Shown here piece by piece: positions 44,085 to 53,566 of a DNA stretch of 64,000 nucleotides. The stretch's first letter is position 1; each line of letters opens with the position of its first letter. The notes below the pieces were generated by a model that had not been told where the DNA came from, ran no database searches, and was given only the letters and a program-made list of their open reading frames with translations. This stretch comes from Micromonospora qiuiae (GTDB lineage: Bacteria > Actinomycetota > Actinomycetes > Mycobacteriales > Micromonosporaceae): positions 1 through 64,000 of the forward strand of contig NZ_BOPC01000048.1 of NCBI RefSeq assembly GCF_016863555.1. Direction: 5' to 3'. A program made the position numbers and the translations under genes.

Positions 44085-45290
44085 GTGTTGGCCGATGCCG
44101 TGACCGCGTTCGATCCGACCGCCGTCGACGTCCAGCGCGACCCGTACCCGTCGTACCACTGGCTGCTCCGACACGATCCGGTGCACCGGGGTGCCCACCA
44201 GGTCTGGTACGTCTCGCGTTTCGCCGACGTCCGCGCGGTACTCGGCGACGAACGGTTCGCCCGTACCGGCATCCGCCGATTCTGGACCGACCTGGTCGGG
44301 CCCGGCCTGCTCAGCCAGATCGTCGGCGACATCATCCTGTTCCAGGACGAGCCGGACCACGGCCGGCTACGCGGGGTGGTCGGCCCGGCCTTCTCCCCAT
44401 CGGCGTTGCGCCGCCTGGAGCCGATGATCGAGGCCACCGTCGACGATCTGCTGCGCCCGGCGCGGGCCCTGGGCGCGATGGATGTCGTGGCCGATCTGGC
44501 GTATCCGCTGGCACTGCGTGCGGTGCTCGGGCTGCTCGGCCTGCCGGCTGACGACGCCGACGCGGTCGGCTGCTGGTCGCGTGCGGTGGGCCGGACGCTG
44601 GACCGGGGCGCCACCGCCGAGGACATGCGGCGGGGGCACGCGGCCATCGCCGAGTTCACCGACTACGTCGAGCGGGCGCTGGCCGAGCGGCGCGACGACG
44701 GTGCGGACCTGCTGGCCCTGATGCTCGCCGCCCACCGCAGCAGGCTGATGAGCCGTAACGAGATCGTCAGCACCGTGGTCACCTTCATCTTCACCGGTCA
44801 CGAGACAGTGGCCAGCCAGCTCGGCAACGGCCTGCTCAGCCTCCTGCACCACCCGGAACAGTTGGAGCTGGTGCGCCGACGGCCGCGCCTCGTACCACAG
44901 GCGGTCGAGGAATGCCTACGCTTCGACCCGGCGGTGCAGTCGAACACCCGGCAGTTGACCGCCGACGTCGAGTTGCACGGCCGGCGGCTACGCCGCGACG
45001 ACATCGTGGTGGTCCTCGCCGGCGCGGCCAACCGGGACCCCGGGCGGTACGACCGGCCCGACGAGTTCGACATCCGCCGCGACCCCGTCCCGTCGATGTC
45101 CTTCGGGGCGGGCATGCGCTACTGCCTCGGGGCGTACCTGGCCCGACTTCAGCTGCGCACCGCTCTCGGCGCCATGGCCACGCTGCCGGACCTGCGCCTG
45201 GCCACCAGCCCGAACGAACTGGCCTACCAACCTCGAACGATGTTCCGCGGTCTCGCGAGGCTGCCGGTCGCGTTCATGCCGGCCGGCTGA
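44085..45290 (+). CDS. calO2: Cytochrome P450, CalO2-like (aromatic hydroxylation)
   Basis: P450 of 401 residues: heme ligand C347 in F-G-A-G-M-R-Y-C-L-G, I-helix F-T-G-H-E-T (236-241) and the E-x-x-R pair E276/R279. GTG 44085 is chosen because GGAGGG lies 8 bases upstream and my memory of CalO2 begins at A-D-A-V-T-A-F-D; the alternative GTG at 44058 overlaps the calG3 stop. In the calicheamicin proposal CalO2 hydroxylates the orsellinate ring, probably on a carrier-bound substrate. A ferredoxin gene is not seen. Confidence 0.9.
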   Translation: MLADAVTAFDPTAVDVQRDPYPSYHWLLRHDPVHRGAHQVWYVSRFADVRAVLGDERFARTGIRRFWTDLVGPGLLSQIVGDIILFQDEPDHGRLRGVVGPAFSPSALRRLEPMIEATVDDLLRPARALGAMDVVADLAYPLALRAVLGLLGLPADDADAVGCWSRAVGRTLDRGATAEDMRRGHAAIAEFTDYVERALAERRDDGADLLALMLAAHRSRLMSRNEIVSTVVTFIFTGHETVASQLGNGLLSLLHHPEQLELVRRRPRLVPQAVEECLRFDPAVQSNTRQLTADVELHGRRLRRDDIVVVLAGAANRDPGRYDRPDEFDIRRDPVPSMSFGAGMRYCLGAYLARLQLRTALGAMATLPDLRLATSPNELAYQPRTMFRGLARLPVAFMPAG

Positions 45291-45335
45291 GCCCCGCCGG
45301 CGGTCCGACGTACGCGAGCAGGAGGAGCAGGTGCC

Positions 45336-46577
45336 ATGAGACAACTCGTTGCCGAGTACGACGTCATCGTCGTCGGTGGCGGCCCCGCGGGGGCGTGCAC
45401 CGCCGGGCTTCTCGCGCTCGAGGGGCACCGGATCCTGTTGCTGGAGCGCGAGAAGTTTCCCCGCTACCACATCGGCGAGTCGCTGATCACCGGCATCATT
45501 CCGACGCTGACCGCGTTGGGGCTGCTCGACCGCATGGCCGAGCTGCGGTTCCAGGTCAAGTACGGCGGCAGTCTGCTGTGGGGCGAGAACCAGACCGAAC
45601 CGTGGTCGTTCCGCTTCCGAGAGGTCCGTGGTGGCCGCTACGAGTACGCCTGGCAGGTCCGGCGCGCCGAGTTCGACGCGATGCTGCTGGACCGGGCGCG
45701 GGAACTGGGCGTGCAAGTCGTCGAGGGGGCGACCGTCCGGGACGTGCTGACCGACGGCGACCGGATCGCAGGCGTGCGCTATCAGCTCAAGGGCGAGTCG
45801 GACTCCGTACCGGCGCGGGCGACGATGGTGGTGGACGCCTCGGGCCAGCATCGCTGGTTGGGCCGCCGGCTCGGGCTGGTCGACTGGTACGACGACCTGC
45901 GCAACGTGGCCGTGTGGAGCTACTGGCAGGGTGGCCTGCGCTACCCGGGTGAGCACGAGGGTGACCTGCTGACCGAGAGCCGCCGGCAGGGCTGGCTCTG
46001 GTACCTGCCGCTGAGCCCGGAGCTGACCGGCATCGGCTACGTCACGACCAGCGACCTGCTGGTGTCCTCCGGGATGCCGCCGGAGCAGTTGCTGGAAAAG
46101 CAAATCGCGGAATCGTCCGAGGTCTCCTGGCTCACCGCGGGCGCGAAGCGGGTGGACATCTATCGCGCCGCGCGCGACTGGTCGTACGCCTGCCAGCAGT
46201 TCTCCGGCCCGGGCTGGGTCCTGGTCGGCGACGCGGCCGCGTTCATCGACCCGTTGCTCGCCTCCGGGGTGACCCTGGCCATGCGCGGCGCGAGCAGTGT
46301 CGCGAAGGCGATCCACGAGACGCTGACCGCACCGGACAAGGAACGGCACGTCATGAAGGACTACGAGGACCGGTACCGGGACTTCCTGGGCTCGCTGCTG
46401 GAGTTGGTCCGGTTCTTCTATGACGGCGCGCACGGCAAGGAGGAGCTGCACCTGCGAGCCCAGGCCATCGTTGATCCCGACCGCAGCCTGCCTCCCAAGA
46501 TCTCCTTCGTGTCGCTGCTCTCCGGGCTGATCCGCGGGGACGAGAGCCTCGGCCCCGACGCGATCAACGAGCATTGA
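45336..46577 (+). CDS. calO3: Flavin-dependent halogenase, CalO3-like
   Basis: FADH2-dependent halogenase, 413 residues: G-G-G-P-A-G at 14-19, the W-L-W-Y-L-P motif (220-225, the WxWxIP signature of halogenases), K75 in V-K-Y-G-G and G-D-A-A-A-F-I-D-P near 298. It belongs to the group acting on carrier-bound aromatics. Calicheamicin carries an iodinated orsellinate and CalO3 is the proposed halogenase. GGAGGAG precedes ATG 45336. Halide choice cannot be read from sequence. Confidence 0.92.
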   Translation: MRQLVAEYDVIVVGGGPAGACTAGLLALEGHRILLLEREKFPRYHIGESLITGIIPTLTALGLLDRMAELRFQVKYGGSLLWGENQTEPWSFRFREVRGGRYEYAWQVRRAEFDAMLLDRARELGVQVVEGATVRDVLTDGDRIAGVRYQLKGESDSVPARATMVVDASGQHRWLGRRLGLVDWYDDLRNVAVWSYWQGGLRYPGEHEGDLLTESRRQGWLWYLPLSPELTGIGYVTTSDLLVSSGMPPEQLLEKQIAESSEVSWLTAGAKRVDIYRAARDWSYACQQFSGPGWVLVGDAAAFIDPLLASGVTLAMRGASSVAKAIHETLTAPDKERHVMKDYEDRYRDFLGSLLELVRFFYDGAHGKEELHLRAQAIVDPDRSLPPKISFVSLLSGLIRGDESLGPDAINEH

Positions 46578-46591
46578 CCCCAACATCAAGC

Positions 46592-46609
46592 GCTATATAT
46601 TGTTAAAGT
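46592..46609 (-). promoter_or_regulatory. RCTT-N9-ATAGY element in the calO3-calO4 gap
   Basis: Minus-strand ACTTTAACAATATATAGC is an exact consensus copy. The gap of 72 bases between calO3 and calO4 is AT-rich, unlike the rest of the operon, so an internal plus-strand promoter here is likely. The element is in the opposite orientation to the gene. Confidence 0.5.
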
Positions 46610-46649
46610 AGAAAATCCTGAAGATCGTTCGCCCCGAGGAGTGAACTCG

Positions 46650-47681
46650 ATGCGCACCGCCGGAACGTACATTCGTGGAATCGGGGCCTACCTTCCTGAG
46701 ACCGTGACCGTCGAACACGCCGTCGCCCAGGGCTGGTATCCCGAGGAGGACATCGAGACCCACAAGCTCGGCGGCGCCGCCGTCGCCGGAGACCTACCCG
46801 CGCCGGAGATGGCCCTCCGCGCCGCACAGGACGCCCTGAAAACCAGCGAGCTGAATCGTGGCGACATCGACCTGCTGCTCTACGCCGCCGCCTGGCACCA
46901 GGGCCCCGAAGGCTGGATCGCCCACGCGTACCTCCAGCACTACCTGCTCGGCGGCGTGCCCCGGGCGAGCGAGATCCGGCAGGGCTGCAACGGCATGTTC
47001 ACCATGCTGGAACTGGCCGCGAGCTACCTCAAGGCCGTGCCCGAACGCACCGCCGCGATGCTGGTGGCCGCCGACAACTACGGGACCCCGCTGTTGGACC
47101 GCTGGCGGACCAACCTCGGGTTCATCCTCGGCGACGCCGCCTCGGCTGTGGTGCTGAGCACCGAGAGCGGCTTCGCCGAGCTGCTGTCGGTCTGCTCGAT
47201 CACCGTGCCGGAGGCCGAGGAGGTCCACCGCGGCGGCGAGCCGCTGTTCCCGCCCGGCGCGACCCTCGGCAAGGATCTCGACTTCGGCGCGCGGCTCTTC
47301 TACCACATCACCGAGCAGACGCCCGTGCTCGCCGTGCTCGGCGAGGCCCAGGAGACCATGACGACCGTGGCCGAGCAGGCACTCTCCGAAGCCGGCATCG
47401 ACACCACCGATCTGACCCGCGTCTCCTTCATGAACTACTCCCGTGAGGTGGTGGAGCAGCGCTGCATGGCACCACTCGGCCTCGGCATGGAGAAGTCCAC
47501 CTTCGACTTCGGCCGCATGATCGGCCACTGCGGCGCCAGCGACCACCTCCTCGCCCTGCACCACCTGCTGCGTACCGGCGAGCTGACGGCCGGTGACCAC
47601 ATGCTCTGGCTCGCGATGGGCCCCGGCGTCGAGTTCACCGCAGCCGTGCTGCGCATCCTGCACACGCCCGACGGTCTGTGA
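46650..47681 (+). CDS. calO4: KAS III-like acyltransferase, CalO4-like
   Basis: Ketoacyl synthase III fold, 343 residues, with the active cysteine C113 in Q-G-C-N-G. The usual His-Asn pair is altered: the H-Q-A-N position reads M-N-Y-S (N262) and the G-N-T-S position reads G-H-C-G-A-S-D (H293, D298), as in the CerJ/ChlB3 acyltransferases. It probably transfers the orsellinate moiety, for example to the thiosugar, rather than condensing chains. ATG 46650 is chosen for GAGGAG 9 bases upstream; a GTG at 46641 has no spacing. It precedes the orsellinate synthase. Confidence 0.88.
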   Translation: MRTAGTYIRGIGAYLPETVTVEHAVAQGWYPEEDIETHKLGGAAVAGDLPAPEMALRAAQDALKTSELNRGDIDLLLYAAAWHQGPEGWIAHAYLQHYLLGGVPRASEIRQGCNGMFTMLELAASYLKAVPERTAAMLVAADNYGTPLLDRWRTNLGFILGDAASAVVLSTESGFAELLSVCSITVPEAEEVHRGGEPLFPPGATLGKDLDFGARLFYHITEQTPVLAVLGEAQETMTTVAEQALSEAGIDTTDLTRVSFMNYSREVVEQRCMAPLGLGMEKSTFDFGRMIGHCGASDHLLALHHLLRTGELTAGDHMLWLAMGPGVEFTAAVLRILHTPDGL

Positions 47682-47720
47682 CCGGCCGGAAGCCGCCACC
47701 CGACCCACGGAGGTACGACG

Positions 47721-50700
47721 ATGACCCGGGATGACCCTGCCGGCCGCCCCTTCCAGGTGGCCGTCGTCGGTGTCGGCTGCCGGCTGCCCGGCGACGTCGA
47801 CAGCCCCGACGCCCTCTGGGAACTACTGCTCAAGGGCGGCCAGACCAGCGGAGAGATCCCCACCCAGCGCTGGCGGGCGTACCGCGAGCGAGGCCCGGAG
47901 TACGAGGCGGTCCTGCGGGAAACGGTCACCGCCGGCAGCTACCTCGACGACATCGCCGGCTTCGACGCCGAGTTCTTCGGCCTGACCCCCCGCGAGGCCG
48001 CCGAGATGGATCCGCAGCAACGGATCCTGCTGGAGGTCGGCTGGGAAGCCCTGGAACACGCCGGCCTGCCACCGACCGGGCTGGCCGGCAGCGACACCGG
48101 CGTCTTCATCGGAGTCAGCACCACCGACTACGGCGACCGGCTCCTGGAGGACCTGCCCACCGTCGAGGCGTGGACCGGCATCGGCGCGGCCACCTGCGCA
48201 CTGGCCAACCGCATCTCGTACGCCCTGGACCTGCGCGGACCGAGTGTCGCCGTCGACACCGCCTGTTCGGCGTCGCTGGTCGCGGTCCACCTGGCCTGCC
48301 AGAGCCTGCTGCTCGGCGAGAGCACCGTCGCCCTGGCCGGCGGCGTCAACCTGGTGCTCGCGCCCGGACAGAACGTGTCGCTGAACGCCGCCGGCACGCT
48401 CGCGCCCGACGGGGTCAGCAAGTCCTTCGACCGCGACGCCGACGGCTACGGCCGAGGTGAGGGCTGCGGTGTCCTGGTGCTCAAGCGACTCGACGACGCG
48501 GTCCGGGACGGCGACCGGGTGCTGGCCGTGATCATCGGCAGCGCGGTCAACCAGGACGGACGCACCGACGGCATCATGGCGCCCTCCGGGGAGGCCCAGC
48601 AGCACGTCGTACGCCGCGCCTGCGCCCGCGCCGGCGTCACACCCGACAGCGTCGACTACGTGGAGGCACACGGCACCGGCACCCGACTGGGCGACCCGGT
48701 CGAGGCCGGCGCGCTCTCCGCGGTCTACGGCACCGGCCGGCCGCCGGAACGGCCCTGCCTGATCGGGTCCATCAAATCGAACATCGGCCACCTGGAGGGC
48801 GCGGCCGGCGTCGCCGGACTGATGAAGGCGATCCTCGCGCTGCACCGGGGCCAGATTCCCGGCACCCCGCTGCGCGGCCGGTCGATTCCCGCGGTCGATG
48901 GCGACGGCACGGGGTTGCGACTGGTCACCAGCCCGCTGCCCTGGCCCCGTCGGGACGGGCCTCGCCGGGCCGCCGTCTCCGGCTTCGGGTACGGCGGCAC
49001 CATCGCCCACGTACTCCTGGAACAAGCCCCGCCCCTGCCGTCGACCGACACTGCGGACGACGACGAAGGTCAGCCCATGGTGCCGCTGTCCGCCCGCTCC
49101 GCCGCTGCCCTTCGGGCACAGGCCGGCCGGCTCGCCGACCGGCTCGCCGCCGACGACCGGGCGAGCCTGGCCGACATCCGGCACACCCTGGCACACCGAC
49201 GCGCCCACCTGAGCCACCGCGCCGTGGTCACCGGCACCGACCGCGGCGACCTGACCGCCGCGCTGCGCCAACTCGCCGACGACCAGACAGACGCCGGCAC
49301 CGTGTCCGGGGTCGCACCGGGCGGCCGCTCCGCGCGCCCGGTGTGGGTGTTCTCCGGGCACGGCTCGCACTGGGCCGGAATGGGCCGCGACCTGCTCAGC
49401 CACGAACCGGCGTTCGCCGCCGCGATCGACGAGATCGAACCGGTGGTCGCCGAGGAGGCGGGCTTCTCGCTCCGCACCGCCCTCGGCGCTACGGAACTGG
49501 GCGGCGTCGACCGGATCCAGATCCTGACCTTCGCCATGCACCTCGGTCTCGCCGCCCTGTGGCGGGCGTACGGGGTGCGACCGGCGGCGGTCATCGGCCA
49601 CTCGGTCGGCGAGGTGGCCGCCGCCGTCACCGCCGGAATGCTGAGCCCGGTCGACGGTGCCCGACTGATCTGCCGTCGCTCCGCCCTGCTGCGCCGCGCC
49701 GCCGGGCGGGGCGCGATGGCCATGGTGACCCTGCCCTTCGCCGACGTCGCCGAACGGCTGGCCGGCCGGGCCAACCTGGTCGCGGCCATCGCCTCCGCCC
49801 CCGCCGCCACGGTGGTCTCCGGCGACATCGGCGCAGTGGACGAGATCATCGAGCAGTGGCCGGCGGACCGGATCGCCGTTCGCCGGGTGCAGTCCGATGT
49901 GGCCTTCCACAGCCCGCACATGGACCCGCTCGTCGACGAGTTGCGCGCCGCGGTGCTCGACCTGGCCCGGGCGCCGGCCGTGGTGCCGATGTACTCGACG
50001 GTGCTCGACGACCCATGCGCGACGCCCACATGCGACGGTGACTACTGGGCGGCCAACCTCCGTCGCCCGGTACGCCTGGTCCAGGCGGTCGAGGCCGCCC
50101 TCGCCGACGGACATCGCGTCTTCCTTGAGATCTCCGCGCACCCGGTGGTCGCCCACTCGCTGCGGGAGACCGCCGACCACGCCGACATCGCCGACGTGTA
50201 CATCGGCACCACCTTGCGGCGGCACGCCCCCGGCCACCGCACCATGGCGGCGGCAGTCGCCGGGGCGTACTGCCACGGGGTCGAGGTCGACTGGACGCGC
50301 CGCTACCCGCAGGGCCGGCTCGTCGACCTGCCCCACTACGCCTGGCAGCACCGCCAGCACTGGCGTGAGCCCGAGCCATCGGGCAGCGCAGGTGGGCACG
50401 ACATCGGGTCGCACACGCTGCTCGGCACCCCGACCAGTGTGGCCGGCAGCGAGCTACGCCTCTGGCACACCGTGCTCACCGACGCCACCCGCCCGTACCC
50501 GGGCAGCCATCAGGTGCAGGGCGCGGAACTCGTGCCGGCGGCGGTGTTCGTCGCCACGTTCCTCGCCGCCGCCGACCGCGAAGGTGCTCCCGTGGCGTTG
50601 CGGGAGCTGTCGATGCGGGTCCCGCTCGCCACCCACCTGCGCCAGGAGATCCAGGTGGTCGACGACGAAGGCCAACTGCGGCTCGCCTCCCGACCGGCCA

Positions 50701-51521
50701 ACGGCGACCCGGCACCGTGGCTGACCCATGCCACCGCCCTGGCCGTGCCGGCGACCGGCCCGGTCGACGGCGCCGTGGCCACACCGCCGGCCGGCGGTGT
50801 GGTCGCCGACGTCGGTCTGATCGGAGCCCACCTGACCGCCGTGGGAGTGCCGGCCACTGCCTTCCCCTGGACGGTGGACCGTCTGATCATCGCCAAAGGC
50901 GGCCTGCGGGCGCGGGTCCGCTTCCCGGAGGCGGCCGGCGGCTGGGCGGCGATCGTCGACGCGGCCGTCTCCATCGCACCGGTCGTCTTCCCCGGTCCGC
51001 CCCGACTGCGCCTGGTCGACGGCGCCGAGTGGGTCGAGATGGCCGGCGCACCGCCGATGGTCGCGGTGATCGACGTGATTCGCGACGCCGCCCGCGAGGA
51101 CACCGCCTCGGCCCTGGTCAGCGCGCCCGACGGCACGATCGTCGCGCAGCTCGCCGGCTTGCGCTACCCGGTGGTGCCGGACGCTCCGGACGTACCGACC
51201 GACCAGTCCGGAGCGTCCGGCGGGTCGCTGTCCGCGATGGACCCGGACGAATTGCGCGAACGCCTGATCGACGAGGTGCGCGCCGCGATCGCCGCAGAGA
51301 TGAAACTCCCCGTCGAGTCACTGGACCCGCGCCTGCCCCTCGTGCAGCAGGGCATGGACTCGGTGATGACCGTCATCGTGCGGCGGCGGCTGGAGAAGAC
51401 GTACCGCCAGGTGCTGCCGGCCTCGCTGTTCTGGCAGCAACCGACCATCACGGCGATCGCGGCCGAACTGACCGAGTTGATCGCCGCCCCGCCGCAGCCG
51501 GCCGGGGCGGCCGCCCGCTGA
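47721..51521 (+). CDS. calO5: Iterative type I PKS, orsellinic acid synthase, CalO5-like
   Basis: A 1266-residue PKS. Ketosynthase (about 10-435: C182 in D-T-A-C-S-A-S, H317, H357), acyltransferase (about 540-880: G-H-S-V-G with S628), a dehydratase/product-template-like region (about 895-1150: H930 in H-x-x-x-G-x-x-x-x-P and D1080) and an ACP (about 1175-1255: S1214 in G-M-D-S-V-M-T). No ketoreductase, enoylreductase or thioesterase is present, matching a non-reducing orsellinate synthase rather than a 6-methylsalicylate synthase. The aromatic product feeds CalO1-O4 and CalO6. Confidence 0.95.
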   Translation: MTRDDPAGRPFQVAVVGVGCRLPGDVDSPDALWELLLKGGQTSGEIPTQRWRAYRERGPEYEAVLRETVTAGSYLDDIAGFDAEFFGLTPREAAEMDPQQRILLEVGWEALEHAGLPPTGLAGSDTGVFIGVSTTDYGDRLLEDLPTVEAWTGIGAATCALANRISYALDLRGPSVAVDTACSASLVAVHLACQSLLLGESTVALAGGVNLVLAPGQNVSLNAAGTLAPDGVSKSFDRDADGYGRGEGCGVLVLKRLDDAVRDGDRVLAVIIGSAVNQDGRTDGIMAPSGEAQQHVVRRACARAGVTPDSVDYVEAHGTGTRLGDPVEAGALSAVYGTGRPPERPCLIGSIKSNIGHLEGAAGVAGLMKAILALHRGQIPGTPLRGRSIPAVDGDGTGLRLVTSPLPWPRRDGPRRAAVSGFGYGGTIAHVLLEQAPPLPSTDTADDDEGQPMVPLSARSAAALRAQAGRLADRLAADDRASLADIRHTLAHRRAHLSHRAVVTGTDRGDLTAALRQLADDQTDAGTVSGVAPGGRSARPVWVFSGHGSHWAGMGRDLLSHEPAFAAAIDEIEPVVAEEAGFSLRTALGATELGGVDRIQILTFAMHLGLAALWRAYGVRPAAVIGHSVGEVAAAVTAGMLSPVDGARLICRRSALLRRAAGRGAMAMVTLPFADVAERLAGRANLVAAIASAPAATVVSGDIGAVDEIIEQWPADRIAVRRVQSDVAFHSPHMDPLVDELRAAVLDLARAPAVVPMYSTVLDDPCATPTCDGDYWAANLRRPVRLVQAVEAALADGHRVFLEISAHPVVAHSLRETADHADIADVYIGTTLRRHAPGHRTMAAAVAGAYCHGVEVDWTRRYPQGRLVDLPHYAWQHRQHWREPEPSGSAGGHDIGSHTLLGTPTSVAGSELRLWHTVLTDATRPYPGSHQVQGAELVPAAVFVATFLAAADREGAPVALRELSMRVPLATHLRQEIQVVDDEGQLRLASRPANGDPAPWLTHATALAVPATGPVDGAVATPPAGGVVADVGLIGAHLTAVGVPATAFPWTVDRLIIAKGGLRARVRFPEAAGGWAAIVDAAVSIAPVVFPGPPRLRLVDGAEWVEMAGAPPMVAVIDVIRDAAREDTASALVSAPDGTIVAQLAGLRYPVVPDAPDVPTDQSGASGGSLSAMDPDELRERLIDEVRAAIAAEMKLPVESLDPRLPLVQQGMDSVMTVIVRRRLEKTYRQVLPASLFWQQPTITAIAAELTELIAAPPQPAGAAAR

Positions 51522-51551
51522 CCCACCGGACGCGCCCCACCGGAGGACCGC

Positions 51552-52622
51552 ATGGCACCGACCACGAGCAATCCCCAGCCCGGGCTGCGGCACCGGATGC
51601 AACACCTGGTCTACGGGTTCTTCACCGCCCAGACGCTGCACGTCGCCGCCCGGCTGCGGATACCGGACCTGCTCGCCGACGGCAAGGCCGACGTCGCCGC
51701 GCTGGCCGAGGCCACCGACACACACGCACCGTCGCTGCGACGGTTACTGCGGGCGCTGGTGTTCCTGGAGGTGCTGGAGGAGCCGGAGCCCGGCATCTTC
51801 GTCCTCACCGAACAGGGCGAGTTGTTGCGGTCGGACGCCATCGGATCGATGCGGGAACTGGTGCTGCTGCTCTCCGGGCCGGAGAGCTGGGCCGCCTGGG
51901 GGCAGCTCGAACACAGCGTCCGCACCGGCGAGGTGGCCTGGGAGCATGCGCACGGGCAGAGCTGTTTCGCCTACCTCGCCGCGAACCCCCGGCGGCAGGC
52001 GGCGTTCAACGCGGCCATGGCGGAGGGATCCCGGGCGTTCGTGCCGACGTTGTTGTCCGCGTACGACTTCTCCGACCTGGAAACCGTGGTGGACGTCGGC
52101 GGTGGCAGTGGGGATCTGCTCGCCGGGGTCCTCGCCGCGCACCCGCGGCTGCGGGGGACGGTCTTCGACACCCCCGACGGCGTGGCCGACGCCGCGCGCA
52201 CGCTCGCCGCGCAGGGCGTGGCCGACCGGTGCGAGGTCCGGGCCGGGGACTTCTTCCGGTCGGTGCCGTCGGGCGCGGACGCCTACCTGCTCAAGAGCGT
52301 CCTGCACGACTGGGACGACGACCAGTGCGTGGCAGTGCTGCATACCGTCCACCGAGCGACCCGGCCGGACAGCCGGATCCTGCTCGTGGAGTCCGTCATG
52401 CCACCGACCGTCAGCACCAGCCCGAGCGTCGCTCAGGTGGTCATGAACGACCTGAACATGATGGTGTGCCACGGCGGGCGGGAACGCACCGTGGCCGAGT
52501 TCCGGGAGCTGCTGCGCGCGGCGGGTTTCCAGCTGGAGTCCGTCGCACCCTGCCCGGCACCGAGCGTGATGTGTGTGCTGGAGGCGACGCCGGTGCCAGT
52601 GCCGAACGGAACGCAGCCATGA
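51552..52622 (+). CDS. calO6: SAM O-methyltransferase, CalO6-like
   Basis: AcnMT-type O-methyltransferase, 356 residues: V-D-V-G-G-G-S-G-D near 177-185 and the catalytic V-L-H-D-W-D-D-D near 252. It directly follows the orsellinate synthase, so it probably methylates a ring hydroxyl of the aromatic unit. GGAGG lies 5 bases before ATG 51552. Its stop overlaps the next start by 4 bases. The second orsellinate methyltransferase is at 33687-34685. Confidence 0.88.
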   Translation: MAPTTSNPQPGLRHRMQHLVYGFFTAQTLHVAARLRIPDLLADGKADVAALAEATDTHAPSLRRLLRALVFLEVLEEPEPGIFVLTEQGELLRSDAIGSMRELVLLLSGPESWAAWGQLEHSVRTGEVAWEHAHGQSCFAYLAANPRRQAAFNAAMAEGSRAFVPTLLSAYDFSDLETVVDVGGGSGDLLAGVLAAHPRLRGTVFDTPDGVADAARTLAAQGVADRCEVRAGDFFRSVPSGADAYLLKSVLHDWDDDQCVAVLHTVHRATRPDSRILLVESVMPPTVSTSPSVAQVVMNDLNMMVCHGGRERTVAEFRELLRAAGFQLESVAPCPAPSVMCVLEATPVPVPNGTQP

Positions 52623-53563
52623 CCAGCATGGGTGACCTGCACACCACCGGGCCCACCGCCCCGCCGGCCCACGCCAAAATGGTTCGCATTCCCGGTGGCA
52701 CCTTCCTCCAGGGTTCGCCGGAGCGGACGTTGGACTGGCTGGAGGCCGAGGGGCAGGCCTTCCCCCGGGACTGGTTCACCGACGAGACGCCGCAGCGACC
52801 GGTGACCCTGCGCGACTACCTCATCGACCGGTACCCGGTGACCGTCGCCGAGTTCGCCGACTTCGTCGCCCGCACCGGGTACGTGACCTCGGCCGAGCGG
52901 GCCGGCGGCAGCATGGTCTACAGCGACTATTGGGAAATCCGCGAGGGCGCGTGTTGGCACCGTCCTGCCGGCTACGGCAGTGGCGTCCGCAACCGCGGCG
53001 AGCACCCGGTCGTGCACATCTCGTACCCCGACGCCGAGGCATACGCGACGTGGGCGGGCAAGCGGCTACCGACCGAGTCGGAGTGGGAACGGGCGGCGAC
53101 CGGGCGGGCGTACCGGCTCTGGCCCTGGGGCGACACCTGGGACCCGACCCGGGCCAACACCGCCGAGTGGACCGGCGGCAGCCTCCGCGGGCTCGACGAG
53201 TGGCGGCAGTGGTGGTCGAGGATCCACAACGCGCAGGGGCCGGTGCCGCAGACCACACCGGTTGGCGCGTTCTCACCGCACGGCGACAGCCCCGACGGCT
53301 GCGCCGACATGACGGGCAACGTGTACGAGTGGACCTCCACCACCGCCCACCTGTACGCGCCCGAGACCCGCTGCGACCCCACCATCCACCTGGTGATGGG
53401 CCGGTTCCGGGCGATCCGGGGCGGCTCCTGGATGAACTTCCGCTACCAGGTCCGGTGCGCGGAGCGGCTCTACGGAGATCCCACCGGCTGGTCCAACTTC
53501 GCCCTCGGCTTCCGCTGCGCCGACGACCCACCCGAGTCCGGCGCCGAACACCACGGGAGGTAG
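52619..53563 (+). CDS. FGE/SUMF1-fold protein with altered active site (314 aa)
   Basis: Formylglycine-generating-enzyme fold: R-I-P-G-G-T-F at 23-29, R-L-P-T-E-S-E-W-E-R-A-A (149-160), G-N-V-Y-E-W-T (233-239), R-G-G-S-W at 267-271 and L-G-F-R-C-A at 296-301. True FGE has two active cysteines, in S-Y-C-Y-R-Y-R-C. Here the same stretch is N-F-R-Y-Q-V-R-C: only C280 remains and the first is Arg. So it is probably not a sulfatase activator; EgtB-type sulfur chemistry or another oxidation is possible. ATG overlaps the calO6 stop. The MoaD-like gene follows after 3 bases. No sulfatase gene is seen in the window. Confidence 0.82.
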   Translation: MTSMGDLHTTGPTAPPAHAKMVRIPGGTFLQGSPERTLDWLEAEGQAFPRDWFTDETPQRPVTLRDYLIDRYPVTVAEFADFVARTGYVTSAERAGGSMVYSDYWEIREGACWHRPAGYGSGVRNRGEHPVVHISYPDAEAYATWAGKRLPTESEWERAATGRAYRLWPWGDTWDPTRANTAEWTGGSLRGLDEWRQWWSRIHNAQGPVPQTTPVGAFSPHGDSPDGCADMTGNVYEWTSTTAHLYAPETRCDPTIHLVMGRFRAIRGGSWMNFRYQVRCAERLYGDPTGWSNFALGFRCADDPPESGAEHHGR

Positions 53564-53566
53564 CAA

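Noticed and set aside
47823..50414. A 863-codon open frame on the minus strand across calO5
   Set aside because: It is antisense to well-conserved ketosynthase and acyltransferase domains; a shadow of the same GC bias.
50717..53563. A 948-codon plus-strand frame ending with the FGE-like protein
   Set aside because: Its first 630 codons are out of frame with calO5 and calO6, which are clearly coding; the FGE-like protein starts at 52619.
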